From the NCBI GenBank assembly GCA_963839165.1, contig CAWIUG010000049.1, forward strand, positions 354,938-418,937: a DNA stretch of 64,000 nt. The letters run 5' to 3'. Source of the stretch: DATFVA01 sp963839165. Its GTDB lineage: Bacteria; Bacteroidota; Ignavibacteria; Ignavibacteriales; Ignavibacteriaceae. Shown in pieces: positions 27,975 through 37,818 of the stretch. Every line of letters begins with the position of its first letter. Positions within the stretch are counted from its first letter, which is position 1. Both the position numbers and the translations under genes were made by a program. Under the pieces are notes generated by a model. It did not search any database and was not told the DNA's origin. It worked only from the letters and a program-made list of their open reading frames with translations.

Positions 27975-30374
27975 TTAACCCATCGTGACCAATATTTTGT
28001 TAACACTACCTCTAGCCTGGACCGGGACAGGTCCTGATATTTTATCACCGTTCAGTATAATTGATTTAACTCCTTTTTGAACTCCGTCAGGATTTTTAAC
28101 TTTTATGTTATATTCTGCTCCACGCCACATTCTCGTTACTTCAAATCTTCCCCATTCCGACGGGATGCAGGGGTCAATGATGAGACCCTTATATGAAGGT
28201 CTGATACCAAGCATATATTTAGTAACAGCCGTAAAAAACCAACCGGCAGTTCCTGTAAGCCATGGGTGCCGTGCTCTACCAAACGCCGGGTGATCCCTTC
28301 CAATTATGAACTGGCAATAGGAATAAGGTTCCGCCTGCCGTATTTCAATAATATCATTCTGGTTATAAGGCAGGATCGCATCATAATATTTCATCGCCCT
28401 ATCGCCGTTGCCTAACTTACATTCAGCAATTACCGCCCAGGGATTTGGATGACTGAATATTGCCCCGTTCTCTTTGATTCCTTTATACACCCTGGTAACA
28501 TAACCGATATCATCATCTGGTTTGGAATATGCAGGCCAGAGAAGATGGAGTCCATATTCGGAGTAGAGATACGTATCAACCGAGTCCATACTTTTCCGGG
28601 CTCTTGTCTCCGATGCAACATCCGAATAAACAGCCCAGCTCTGGGCATTTAAGAATATTTTCCCTTCCTCACTTTCATTCGTACCGATCTTAATTCCTTT
28701 CCGTGTAAACCCTCTTAAATACCATTCGCCATCCCACGTCTGCTCTTCGCACGCTTTCCTTACATCAGCCGCCGTTCGAGAATACTTCTCAACATCCTCC
28801 ATCCTGCCAAGTTCTTTTGCAGATTCTATGAAAATCTGCAGCGCCCAGTGATGCATAAAAGAAACCATCACGCTCTGTCCGCCGCCCAAATTCAAACAAT
28901 CATTCCAGTCGGCACGTAGTCCCTGGCAGATCCCATTTTGAGCGGTATGGTCAGTCGTGAAATCAAGTATTTTTTTTAAATGTTCGTAAACAGTCCCCTC
29001 TCCTCCGTCGGCGTATGGAACAACCTTATGGAAGAATGACAGATCACCTGTTTCAACAATCCATTCACAAATTGAGGCAACCAGCCATAAAGCATCATCC
29101 GAGCAGACATCTTCCATACCGTGAATAATATCCTGCGGATCTGGAGTCGGGACGACTGTTGGCAGCTTAACTCCGGGAAGTTTGTTTTCCGGTGGTTCGA
29201 AGACATCGGGATCGAAAAGATGAAGTCCATATCCCATACTTGTATGTCCCCTGAGCAGCTGAATTATTCTGAACTTTGTCATCCCGGGATTTGAATGAAC
29301 CACTCCCATAATGTCCTGGGAAGTATCTCTGTAACCCAAACCAACTCTACCTCCGGTTTCGATGAAAGAAGCGAAGCGCGACCAGATGACGCATATTTCA
29401 GCCTGGTATAAAGTCCAAATATTTATCATTGAATTCATACCTGGATTAGGTGTTCTGCACTGAAAGACGGACATTTTCTCTTTCCAGAAATCTTTCAACT
29501 GCTTAAAAGCCGAATCAACATTCTTAATTTTTGAGTATTTTTTCTTAACCTCATAACCCTTCTCTTCTCTCGAACCCACACCCAGCATATAAATCAGACG
29601 TACAGATTCTCCCGGTTTAAGAACCAGTTTCTTATGTATTGCTCCGCAATGATTGCCTCCAAGTTCACTGCTGTTAAAACATTTTCCTTGTTTGACCGCT
29701 GCGGGATTACTCTCTGAATTATAGCTCCCTATAAATGAATCCCTTACACAGTCATAGCTGTCGGGGTTAAAATTTGAAGCAAAAAAATGATATGTCCATG
29801 GTTCGTAGAAGAAATCGTATTCAATGATTCCATCCTTATAGTTTGAACCGCTGGCATAGAGACTCATCTGAAAGTTCTGATTATCTATTTCGACATGGTG
29901 AAATGAAAATTCCAGATAAGAAAACACGCTGATATTTCTTTTTTTCCGTCCGTTATTTTTAATTTTAACATCCCAGATCTCAACATCATCATCAATCGGT
30001 ATAAACATAAGCTGTTCAGCTTCAATATCGCTGTAATTACATTGAAACTTCGTGTATGAAAGTCCATGCCGGCAGATATATTCTGCCTTTTTAAGATCTT
30101 TCCCTACCGGCTGCCAGGAAACCGACCAGAATTTTCCGGTATCATCATCACGGAGGTAGATATAGTGACCCGGTCTGTCCATTGGTATACCGTTGGGTCT
30201 GAATCTGGTAACACGATGATGTTCTGTCGACTTATAAAAAGTATATCCTCCTGCATTATGGGAGATAACCGTGCAGAGATCTTTTACTCCCAGATAATTA
30301 GTCCATGAAACCGGGACATCGGGACGATCAATAACATATTCTTTATGTTTATCGTCAAAATATCCGTATCTCAT
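27975..30374 (-). CDS. chbP: GH94 N,N'-diacetylchitobiose phosphorylase
   Basis: 799 residues, the usual length for GH94. The N-terminal region ('MRYGYFDDKHKEYVIDRPDV', 'LCTVISHNAGGYTFY', 'RPGHYIYLRDDDTGKFWS') matches, from memory, the Vibrio chitobiose phosphorylases. The catalytic Asp is in 'RADWNDCLNL' (about residue 490), with 'GLGYRDTSQDIMGVVH' and 'RHPWLTGTAGWFF' as further GH94 landmarks. It splits chitobiose with inorganic phosphate into GlcNAc-1-phosphate and GlcNAc in the cytoplasm, saving one ATP. There is no signal peptide, as expected. The surrounding nag and chitinase genes fit this specificity better than cellobiose. Close spacing with the MFS gene (23 bases) suggests co-transcription. 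Confidence 0.93.
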   Translation of the reverse strand: MRYGYFDDKHKEYVIDRPDVPVSWTNYLGVKDLCTVISHNAGGYTFYKSTEHHRVTRFRPNGIPMDRPGHYIYLRDDDTGKFWSVSWQPVGKDLKKAEYICRHGLSYTKFQCNYSDIEAEQLMFIPIDDDVEIWDVKIKNNGRKKRNISVFSYLEFSFHHVEIDNQNFQMSLYASGSNYKDGIIEYDFFYEPWTYHFFASNFNPDSYDCVRDSFIGSYNSESNPAAVKQGKCFNSSELGGNHCGAIHKKLVLKPGESVRLIYMLGVGSREEKGYEVKKKYSKIKNVDSAFKQLKDFWKEKMSVFQCRTPNPGMNSMINIWTLYQAEICVIWSRFASFIETGGRVGLGYRDTSQDIMGVVHSNPGMTKFRIIQLLRGHTSMGYGLHLFDPDVFEPPENKLPGVKLPTVVPTPDPQDIIHGMEDVCSDDALWLVASICEWIVETGDLSFFHKVVPYADGGEGTVYEHLKKILDFTTDHTAQNGICQGLRADWNDCLNLGGGQSVMVSFMHHWALQIFIESAKELGRMEDVEKYSRTAADVRKACEEQTWDGEWYLRGFTRKGIKIGTNESEEGKIFLNAQSWAVYSDVASETRARKSMDSVDTYLYSEYGLHLLWPAYSKPDDDIGYVTRVYKGIKENGAIFSHPNPWAVIAECKLGNGDRAMKYYDAILPYNQNDIIEIRQAEPYSYCQFIIGRDHPAFGRARHPWLTGTAGWFFTAVTKYMLGIRPSYKGLIIDPCIPSEWGRFEVTRMWRGAEYNIKVKNPDGVQKGVKSIILNGDKISGPVPVQARGSVNKILVTMG

Positions 30375-30397
30375 TTTTTTCTCCAGAATATTAAAAA

Positions 30398-31687
30398 TTA
30401 TTGAACGGTATCCGGTTCCTCACCCGTTTCACGGAAAGGCACCAGCCATGTTATCAGGAACGAAGGTATTGTCGCTATCATAACCCAGATAAAGAAATGT
30501 TCATATCCGAGATAATCGCTGATGAATCCGCTTATCATCGAAGGGATCAAAAAACCAAGCTGCATAAGAGAAGTGGCAAATGCATAATGAGCCATTTTAT
30601 ATTTACCGGGAGCTATCTGCTGCATCATATAGAGTGTAAGACCAATGAATCCGAATCCATACCCGAAGTATTCAAAAACAACCGCCACGCTTACTATCAG
30701 GAAATTTGCAGGCTGATAGATTGCAAGAAATGTATAAACAGCAAACGGGATATTGAAGAAGGCGCAGAGAATCAATAAAGATTTTCTTAATCCCCTGTTT
30801 GCAGTAAAATAACCGGCAAGGATAGAACCAAGAATAAAAGCGACAGGAGGAAATATCCCATAGAGCACCCCGATATCTTCTGTTGATAACCCGAGCCCGC
30901 CCTGGCCGATTCCGGCCCTCATAAACAAAGGAACTATTTTTATTGCCTGACCCTCGGCAAATCTGTAAAAAACAAGGAAAGCAATTCCCCAGAAGATATA
31001 TTTTTTCTGAAAAAATGTTTTGACTACATCCAGGAAAGTAGCTGAAGCTTCTTTGAATGTTTTCACATTGCCTGCTTTACCACCCGTCGGTAAAAATTTA
31101 AGATGGTATATACTCAGGAGAATAAGAATTACCCCGAATGACCCCATAACTATAGTCCATGCGGGTTTAACTCCAATCTGTTTTTCCAGTACTCCTGCCA
31201 GCAGAACAAAAGCTCCCTGCGACAATATCTTTCCTACATTATAAAATGCTCCCTGCCAGCCGACATACTTTGCCTGTTCGGTAGTATTAAGCACATTTAT
31301 GTATACTCCGTCAGCAGCTGTGTCATGAATTGCCGAGTTAAGCGCTATCAACCCGAAAAATATAATCGTCCATTCAAAATAAGACGGGAGCTGCAAGGTA
31401 AGGATAAGCAGTCCAAAACTTATTCCGCCCAGAAACTGCGTTGCTATTACAAAATCTTTTTTAGTTCTGAACATCTCAAGTATGGGACCCCACAACGGTT
31501 TGAGAGCCCAGGGAATCGTAACCAGACTTGTAAAAAATGCAATCCTGGCATCGGATATTCCAAAACTCTTATACATAAGGACCGAAACCACATTAACGAT
31601 AACGAATGGAAGTCCTTCTGCAGTATACAATGTAGGTACCCAGAAAGCGGGATTTATCTTTTTAGTTTCACTGACGGTTGACATCAT
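30398..31687 (-). CDS. MFS transporter, AmpG-like, probable chitobiose/GlcNAc permease
   Basis: 429 residues with 12 predicted membrane segments and AmpG/PAT-type features ('FWVPTLYTAEGLPFVIVNVV' at the N-terminus, 'AIHDTAADGVYINVLNTTEQ' between segments 4 and 5). AmpG permeases import GlcNAc-containing muropeptides, and related MFS proteins in chitin loci carry GlcNAc or chitobiose. Here the gene directly precedes the chitobiose phosphorylase, so inner-membrane import of chitobiose is the likely role. Substrate is inferred from context. A terminator lies upstream (after the secreted protein gene), so the MFS transcript probably has its own promoter in 31688-31755. Confidence 0.88.
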   Translation of the reverse strand: MMSTVSETKKINPAFWVPTLYTAEGLPFVIVNVVSVLMYKSFGISDARIAFFTSLVTIPWALKPLWGPILEMFRTKKDFVIATQFLGGISFGLLILTLQLPSYFEWTIIFFGLIALNSAIHDTAADGVYINVLNTTEQAKYVGWQGAFYNVGKILSQGAFVLLAGVLEKQIGVKPAWTIVMGSFGVILILLSIYHLKFLPTGGKAGNVKTFKEASATFLDVVKTFFQKKYIFWGIAFLVFYRFAEGQAIKIVPLFMRAGIGQGGLGLSTEDIGVLYGIFPPVAFILGSILAGYFTANRGLRKSLLILCAFFNIPFAVYTFLAIYQPANFLIVSVAVVFEYFGYGFGFIGLTLYMMQQIAPGKYKMAHYAFATSLMQLGFLIPSMISGFISDYLGYEHFFIWVMIATIPSFLITWLVPFRETGEEPDTVQ

Positions 31688-31754
31688 ATATAGGTCAGAT
31701 TTTAGTAATTACCCGGTCATAATCCAGGTGTGATTTTCGATTTAATCCTCTTTG

Positions 31755-31790
31755 TAAAAAGCGGGGCTGCCATGCTGCAGACAGCCCCGA
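31755..31790 (-). terminator. Intrinsic terminator after the secreted beta-helix gene
   Basis: On the minus strand CGGGGCTG ... CAGCCCCG forms an 8-bp stem with a 12-base loop, followed directly by CTTTTTAC. It separates the TonB receptor/secreted protein transcript from the MFS-GH94-GH18-nagA-nagB transcript. Confidence 0.8.
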
Positions 31791-31810
31791 GAACAAGAAG
31801 GAGAACGCGA

Positions 31811-33553
31811 TTATTTAAGGAGAATCATTTTCTTTGCCATGAAATTATTATCCTGCTGCAAAGTATAGAAGTAAATTCCGCTTGCAAAATCACTCATATC
31901 TATGTTATAATCATAAGTTCCGGATGAAATATTCCGGTTATCAACTACTGTCTTCACAAGCTGACCAGTGACGTTGTATACCCTTAGAGAAACATTACCT
32001 GGTTTAACAAGTGTGATCTTAACATTTGTTGAAGGGTTGAAAGGATTCGGATAAGCGTCAGATAGAGTAAACCTATCAGCAACCTGGGGAGTAGAATTTT
32101 CAACGCCAGTCCAGCCGGTAAACCAATAAGGATCACCTAAAGCCAAACCATCTGTACTGCTGTTCTTAAGAGCTGTGTTGGAATATGCAAGATCGATACT
32201 GCAAGGCAGCGGCCATGGCGGTGTCCAATCCAAGTTTGTTCCCACCTGAGTTTTCTGGTAAGCATAATACTCTGTTGAACCAGCACCTCCCCTTACAGCT
32301 GTAAAATAATTTAATAAACCTACACCGTAAGTCGTATCACTACCAGGACTAAGAACTTTATCTATTGTAGGTCCGAACTGGGGATCAGCATTCTGATTTC
32401 CACTTTGAACAAAACCAGGCCATACCGATGGATTATTAAACATAGCCATAGTTTTGTCATTCATAAATTGAGGAGTATAAACTGAATCAACAGTTGCTGT
32501 ATCATTCCAAGCCGTCCAGAATGAAGTGAGCGCAGGTGACCAGAAGTAAGCATTATTCTTAACTTCAACATTACGCGCAGCTTCAGCAGCAAGTGAATCT
32601 GCAGACCCATTTATAGCGTGACCCAGGAAGGTTGCGGCTCTTAATGAATCAAGTCTGAAGAAACTGAATAACGCCGGATTACGCGGAGGATCTATTTCGT
32701 CCCATCCTCCGATATACTCAGTTCTGCTTTCTCCTAGAGCATAAGCATTATAGAATATGTTGTTATTAATTCTAGCATTTACCACAGGCTCCGACCAGAA
32801 TGGAGCTTTGGTTGTCAAAAGAACATCGTTATGAGAGAAATCGAAATAATTAGTGATACCTGTCGTCACGACCGCTCCCATGGCTACAGCCAGCAAGGTA
32901 TTATATCTTACATATATTGTATCCGTGTTCCAGTTCCCGGCTCCATTCAGACTACGGAGAAGTTCGGGTACATAATATGCGGAGGCAACATCGAATCCAT
33001 TTATGAATTTACTATTCGTTATAAAGAATTTGTTCCAGTTTGAACTATAAGCAATTTCGAATTGGGACATAAAGTCAAATACACAGTTGTCTACAGTAAG
33101 GCTTATGTAATCAGCGGATATTTGAACTCCCTGTCCAAATGCGGTATTGTTAGTATTAAGTGGTGTTATTCCCAGTAGATAAAGGTTCTTTAGCGCTATC
33201 TTGGTGCTTGCTCCGGTAAAAGTGAAAAAGATGCCGGGTATTGCACCGCCGGAAAGAACATCAGCTTCAATACAGGGTAGTTTGCCTGTAGTAGCATCAG
33301 GTACACCGATTATTGATATACTTGATTGAGAAGTTATAGTAGCATCAAGCAAATATGTAGTATCTGTTGATACGAGTTGATATATACTATGATTGTTAAC
33401 ACCGCCGCTTACGTCACCATTTATAACCTGATCTAAAGTCAATGTATTGTTTGCATAGATTGTGAGAGTACCGCTTTGTGCAAAAGATTGACTTGGTGTT
33501 AACATGAATACCATCATCGCAAACAGAAACGCTGTTGTGAATAAAGTTTTCAT
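31811..33553 (-). CDS. Secreted beta-helix protein with T9SS sorting domain
   Basis: 580 residues: signal peptide ('LFTTAFLFAMMVFMLTPSQS'), a long right-handed beta-helix-like region ('VDNCVFDFMSQFEIAYSSN', 'ARINNNIFYNAYALGESRT', 'NVEVKNNAYFW') and a C-terminal type IX secretion sorting domain of about 85 residues ('LSDAYPNPFNPSTNVKI' ... 'GIYFYTLQQ' ... 'KKMILLK'). It should be exported and attached to the cell surface by the T9SS. Its position directly after the TonB receptor, where Bacteroidota usually encode SusD, suggests it binds or processes the glycan taken up. No catalytic residues are recognisable. Confidence 0.85.
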   Translation of the reverse strand: MKTLFTTAFLFAMMVFMLTPSQSFAQSGTLTIYANNTLTLDQVINGDVSGGVNNHSIYQLVSTDTTYLLDATITSQSSISIIGVPDATTGKLPCIEADVLSGGAIPGIFFTFTGASTKIALKNLYLLGITPLNTNNTAFGQGVQISADYISLTVDNCVFDFMSQFEIAYSSNWNKFFITNSKFINGFDVASAYYVPELLRSLNGAGNWNTDTIYVRYNTLLAVAMGAVVTTGITNYFDFSHNDVLLTTKAPFWSEPVVNARINNNIFYNAYALGESRTEYIGGWDEIDPPRNPALFSFFRLDSLRAATFLGHAINGSADSLAAEAARNVEVKNNAYFWSPALTSFWTAWNDTATVDSVYTPQFMNDKTMAMFNNPSVWPGFVQSGNQNADPQFGPTIDKVLSPGSDTTYGVGLLNYFTAVRGGAGSTEYYAYQKTQVGTNLDWTPPWPLPCSIDLAYSNTALKNSSTDGLALGDPYWFTGWTGVENSTPQVADRFTLSDAYPNPFNPSTNVKITLVKPGNVSLRVYNVTGQLVKTVVDNRNISSGTYDYNIDMSDFASGIYFYTLQQDNNFMAKKMILLK

Positions 33554-33769
33554 GAAAGCTCTCCTTTGATTAAAATTGAATTAGTTAATTATCCGCATTT
33601 TGATAGAACTTTTAATATGAAAAATTCTATCATCACTAATCTCTCGCTCTCTCAGCAAATATAATCTCACCTCCTTATTCTCTGCTGTCATGTAATTATG
33701 TTTATTTGTTATCAACATTTGGTTTATTAAACTTTTAATCTTTACCATTCAAAGAATTTATCCAGCGAA

Positions 33770-36712
33770 TTAAAATTTTATACGCACTCCCAGGTCTGCG
33801 GTCATTCCATAATCCTGTTGTGCCTGGGGCACACCGGTAGGCGCCTGAATCACCGAGATATCATTTTCTCCGTTAATATTATTCAGGTTGCCAAAAATCT
33901 GTATGCCAAACCAGGGGAGGTCCTGTTTCGCCGAAATGTCCCATCGGGTATAGGCTGACGTATTTGTCCGGAGCTGTGGATAAAAATTGGGACCTGTGAA
34001 AATGTCATCCTGGTATATCATAGAAACCCTGACTGAGAAACCTTCATAATCATATCCGACTGACAAATTTGCAATATTGTCAGGCTGGTAGAGAAGTCTG
34101 GCAGTATAAAATGTATCAACAGGCACTCTTAACCTTGGAGTTACTCTCTCAAGTTTACCAAAGGGGTACTTCTCCTGTGAGAAGACGTGGGTAAAATTCA
34201 CATTAAGGACCAACCCGTCTAGAGGATGCGGCAGATACCAGAAATGAGTCTGCCAGTCAAACTCCAGCCCGTAGTCAGTCGCCCTGTTAGAATCATTTAT
34301 ATAAGTATTTATCTGGGGGTTGCCGCTTGGTGGTGGAGCTCCGGAGACCAGGGATGGTGGAAAATACTTATATGCCTGTGCACCCGTGACATAGAAAGTT
34401 GTGGGATATATAAGATTATCGATTTGTTTTAGGAATCCGCCTATTGTAAGCAAACCGATCTCATTACTATAAAAAGAAAAATAGAGGTCGTAGTTATATG
34501 ACCGGGACGGAACGAGATCTATATTATTATAGCTGATAACTCCTTGTGTAGATGATACATTGATCTTAGGAATAATAGAAATAAAATCAGGGTAGGCCAG
34601 TGTGTTGCTGTACGAAATACGTACATCAAACCAGTCGAACGGTTTATATCTCAATGAAGCATCCGGCAGCCAGTAACCATGATTCTGAGTTACTGTTGTA
34701 TCATAGTGATTATAAGCTCCCCCAAGGTCGGAGCTGGTATTCTGCAAACCGCGCGAAGCTGTATAAACAGTTTGCAGATTCTGATAGCGGACACCGGGTA
34801 TCAGAGTGATTTGCGGTCCAATATTAACGGTTGCCATAATATATGCAGCACTTTGATTTTCATAACCGGAGTAATTATCCATAATAGACAGAGCCTGATC
34901 ATTGAAATACGAAAGCGGTGCATACTGTGCAATGAGCCCTGTGCTCCGCTTCAGGAAAGCTGCCAGGTCAGCAAGCATAGGAGCGTTAAGAGGATAATTC
35001 ATAATATACTCTCCACCCAGGAATTTTCCATAGTCATATGTCGGATCAAGAAACAGCGACATAGGAATCTTGTTACCATATTGAGCTGTACCAAATAAAT
35101 GCTCTCCGATTAAAGTATCAACATACTTTGCACTCTCAAGTGCCAAACCCTGTGTTCCGGTTGTGTGGTAATTATAAGATCTGATCTGGTGGCGATACAT
35201 CCCTCCGAATTTTATAACAGAGCTGATATCTTTAGAGATATTCAGATCTTTACTTATATCAAGTGAAGCCGACAGTGCACGGGCTCCTGAAAAGCTCCCG
35301 GAATTAGCCAGATTATTAAGAAATGATATCTCCGGATCGGGTTTAGCTACTCTTGGAATAACTTTAGGATCCAGGTTTGTTTTACCGCTCAGAGTATCCA
35401 ATCCTGCAGATCCCTGTATGAAAGTAGCGGTCCAATCATTGGGATTATCAGTCTCTGTATACGTATGTGAAAGAACAGCATTTACAGAGAAGATCGGCAG
35501 CTGATACTTTAAATGCAAAGCGTTTGTAATTACACTTAGTTTGCTTTTGGAGTAGGCAAGGGTTGTATTTATAATATTGCTCCCTGCAGTGCCTTGTATC
35601 CCGAAATATTGCCCGCGGTTCTGAATATCAGTAGTACCTGTACTGACAAAATTTGATAGTTTTACGGTGCCATCCGGAAGTTTATAGTCGAGTACTATTG
35701 CCCCATCGTATCGTTGTCTATCTCTGGGAATGTTATTCAGATTCAATCCTTCTGTGAAGTAAAGCGGGATTAAATCTCCATCATTAGTATAAGCAGCTCC
35801 CAATTGATTTGATGTAAGGTTCTTACGCTCAACATCAAACTGAGCAAAGACTCCGAATTTATTATCAAAGAACCTGTTTTCCAGGCTTCCCACATATTTA
35901 TAATTGTTAAGCTTATGATATGCGTTCGACAAAGCATTATAACCTCCCTGAACCAGGATTCCGAATTCAGGTACCCCGGGTGTTTTAACTCTCGCCTCCC
36001 TCAATTGAAGATCCACAACACCACCGATTACACTTGCATCCATGTCAGGGGTAACAGTTTTCTTAACTTCCATACCTTCAAGCATATTTGAGGAAATCAT
36101 GCTAAGATCAACGGTTGCATTAAATGGGTTTGATGAAGTTAACTGAACACCGTTTACTAATATCTGATTAAATTTTGGCGCCATGCCCCGAATAACAACC
36201 TCATTTGCTTCTCCTCCGCTTCTCAGAACGGATATTCCGGGAAGTCTTCCCAGGGATTCTGCAGCATTGGCATCAGGCAGTTCCTGAATACGGGCAGCAG
36301 ATACCACACTTACAATCTTATCGGAGGATAGCTGCTGGTTTATTGCTGAATTTTGCCCACTTGCCTGACCCGTTACTGTTACAGTTTCGCCGACGACTGT
36401 TACGGGTTCAAGCTCAAAATTTTGGTCAACAGACATTCCTTCTTTGATCTCAACCGTAATTTCTTTAGAATTATAACCGAGATAGCTCGCCCGTAAAGTA
36501 TATGTACCGTCCGGAACATTGCGGATCACATATTTTCCATAAGTGTCTGTTGCAGCCCCTATGCTTGTTCCTAATAGGACAAGATTTGCACCTATTAGTA
36601 ATTCACCTGTTTCTTTATCTTTAACGAATCCTTCAAGAGTGGCAGCATATGCATAAATGCTACTCAGCAGAAATGAAATGGTTATGAATAAAATGCTCAA
36701 AAACTTGTGCAT
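33770..36712 (-). CDS. TonB-dependent outer-membrane receptor, probable chito-oligosaccharide uptake
   Basis: 980 residues: signal peptide, N-terminal CarboxypepD-like regulatory domain (about 25-105: 'LEGFVKDKETGELLIGANLV'), plug domain ('VSAARIQELPDANAAESLGR', 'NEVVIRGMAPKFNQILVNG') and a large beta-barrel ending in 'DYGMTADLGVRIKF'. It resembles the oligosaccharide (CirA/SusC-like) TonB receptors. It would import chitobiose or larger chito-oligosaccharides using TonB-ExbBD energy; those genes are not in the window. It lies 45 bases after the ROK kinase and 216 bases before the secreted beta-helix protein. No SusD partner is present. The substrate is inferred from the locus. Confidence 0.9.
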   Translation of the reverse strand: MHKFLSILFITISFLLSSIYAYAATLEGFVKDKETGELLIGANLVLLGTSIGAATDTYGKYVIRNVPDGTYTLRASYLGYNSKEITVEIKEGMSVDQNFELEPVTVVGETVTVTGQASGQNSAINQQLSSDKIVSVVSAARIQELPDANAAESLGRLPGISVLRSGGEANEVVIRGMAPKFNQILVNGVQLTSSNPFNATVDLSMISSNMLEGMEVKKTVTPDMDASVIGGVVDLQLREARVKTPGVPEFGILVQGGYNALSNAYHKLNNYKYVGSLENRFFDNKFGVFAQFDVERKNLTSNQLGAAYTNDGDLIPLYFTEGLNLNNIPRDRQRYDGAIVLDYKLPDGTVKLSNFVSTGTTDIQNRGQYFGIQGTAGSNIINTTLAYSKSKLSVITNALHLKYQLPIFSVNAVLSHTYTETDNPNDWTATFIQGSAGLDTLSGKTNLDPKVIPRVAKPDPEISFLNNLANSGSFSGARALSASLDISKDLNISKDISSVIKFGGMYRHQIRSYNYHTTGTQGLALESAKYVDTLIGEHLFGTAQYGNKIPMSLFLDPTYDYGKFLGGEYIMNYPLNAPMLADLAAFLKRSTGLIAQYAPLSYFNDQALSIMDNYSGYENQSAAYIMATVNIGPQITLIPGVRYQNLQTVYTASRGLQNTSSDLGGAYNHYDTTVTQNHGYWLPDASLRYKPFDWFDVRISYSNTLAYPDFISIIPKINVSSTQGVISYNNIDLVPSRSYNYDLYFSFYSNEIGLLTIGGFLKQIDNLIYPTTFYVTGAQAYKYFPPSLVSGAPPPSGNPQINTYINDSNRATDYGLEFDWQTHFWYLPHPLDGLVLNVNFTHVFSQEKYPFGKLERVTPRLRVPVDTFYTARLLYQPDNIANLSVGYDYEGFSVRVSMIYQDDIFTGPNFYPQLRTNTSAYTRWDISAKQDLPWFGIQIFGNLNNINGENDISVIQAPTGVPQAQQDYGMTADLGVRIKF

Positions 36713-36757
36713 TTTTCCTCTCCTTTCAGAAATAATTCATTAAATTTTTCAAAACAG

Positions 36758-37732
36758 TTAACTCCCAATATCCTTGTAAAGTTCTCTTAAAATCAGGCTG
36801 CCTGCACCGAGTATACCGGCGTTTGCATCATTTAGTTTGGAAACCAAAACCTGAATTTTTCCCTTGTGAACATTCAGCAGTTTCTCCTCGAAATAACGTC
36901 GTGTCGGTTCCATCAGCAAATCTCCGGAATTGACAAGTCCGCCGAAAAGCACGATCATCCCGGGTGAAAAGTGTGCAGACAGGTTTGCCATCGCCCGGCC
37001 AAGAATTTTACCTGTATAATCGAAAGCATTAAGAGCTAATGGATCTCCCTTAGCCGCGAGGTCGCTTATCATCTGTCCTGTTAATTCATTATAAGACACC
37101 CCGCGCAATGGACCAGGATCAGTATAGATTGCCATCATCTCAAATACTGTACGTTTAATCCCTGTAGCAGATACATAAGTTTCCAGGCATCCTGATCTGC
37201 CGCAGTTACACCTTCTCCCACCCGGATCGACAATTATATGTCCCAGTTCGCCTGCTAGTCCCCTTTCACCATAAAGGAGGTTGCCGTCCACAAATATCCC
37301 GGCACCCATACCCGTTCCCAGTGTAATAACAATAAAATTTTTCAGACCCTTAGCGTGTCCATAATAATACTCACCAAGAGCTGCCGCGTTTGCGTCATTT
37401 ATTATTGCAACGGGAACCTTAAAGTATTCTTTCATGATCGAAACAAAATTCACATTACCCCACCTGAGGTTTGAGGGTTCTTCAATGGTACCATTCAGGT
37501 AATTCGCACTGGGGGCCGCTATCCCGATTCCGGCAAGAGTATATTCATTTTTATATTTATCGAAAGAAAGATTCACATTTTTTACGAGTCTCTCTATAAA
37601 TTTTTCTGCATCAATCTCCCCGTTCGTTGGAATAGAACTGCCTGAAAGATATTTGCCTTCCCCGTTAATGAAACCAAATACAGTATTGGTTCCCCCGATG
37701 TCTATTCCGATTGTTAATTCATGTTTGTTCAT
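36758..37732 (-). CDS. ROK-family sugar kinase, probable N-acetylglucosamine kinase
   Basis: A 324-residue ROK protein without a DNA-binding domain: phosphate-binding 'IGIDIGGTNTVFGFINGEG' at the start, 'INDANAAALGEYYYG' with the catalytic Asp, 'VITLGTGMGAGIF', and the structural zinc site 'CNCGRSGCLETYVS'. It should phosphorylate the GlcNAc released by the phosphorylase to GlcNAc-6-phosphate for NagA; glucokinase is the main alternative, and ROK kinases can be promiscuous. A palindromic operator sits 26 bases before its start, and the TonB receptor follows after 45 bases. Confidence 0.88.
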   Translation of the reverse strand: MNKHELTIGIDIGGTNTVFGFINGEGKYLSGSSIPTNGEIDAEKFIERLVKNVNLSFDKYKNEYTLAGIGIAAPSANYLNGTIEEPSNLRWGNVNFVSIMKEYFKVPVAIINDANAAALGEYYYGHAKGLKNFIVITLGTGMGAGIFVDGNLLYGERGLAGELGHIIVDPGGRRCNCGRSGCLETYVSATGIKRTVFEMMAIYTDPGPLRGVSYNELTGQMISDLAAKGDPLALNAFDYTGKILGRAMANLSAHFSPGMIVLFGGLVNSGDLLMEPTRRYFEEKLLNVHKGKIQVLVSKLNDANAGILGAGSLILRELYKDIGS

Positions 37733-37757
37733 TTATTCCTTCAACATTGAATCCCAA

Positions 37758-37782
37758 TTAGTTTGTTGCTCCAACATACTAA
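37758..37782. promoter_or_regulatory. ROK operator upstream of the kinase gene
   Basis: A 25-bp inverted repeat with arms TTAGTTTGTT and AACATACTAA (nine of ten mirrored positions) around GCTCC; symmetry extends two more bases on each side (AA...TT). It is nearly identical to the site before the ROK repressor gene (39031-39055), so it probably binds that repressor. Confidence 0.7.
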
Positions 37783-37818
37783 TTGTCCATTCTAAAACAA
37801 TTAATTTTCCTATATCAA

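Noticed and set aside
31020..31681. Plus-strand ORFs opposite the MFS transporter
   Set aside because: Shadows of a 12-segment membrane protein gene on the other strand.
34679..35098. 139-codon ORF opposite the TonB receptor gene
   Set aside because: Antisense shadow of a well-supported gene; Cys/Ile-rich translation typical of shadows.
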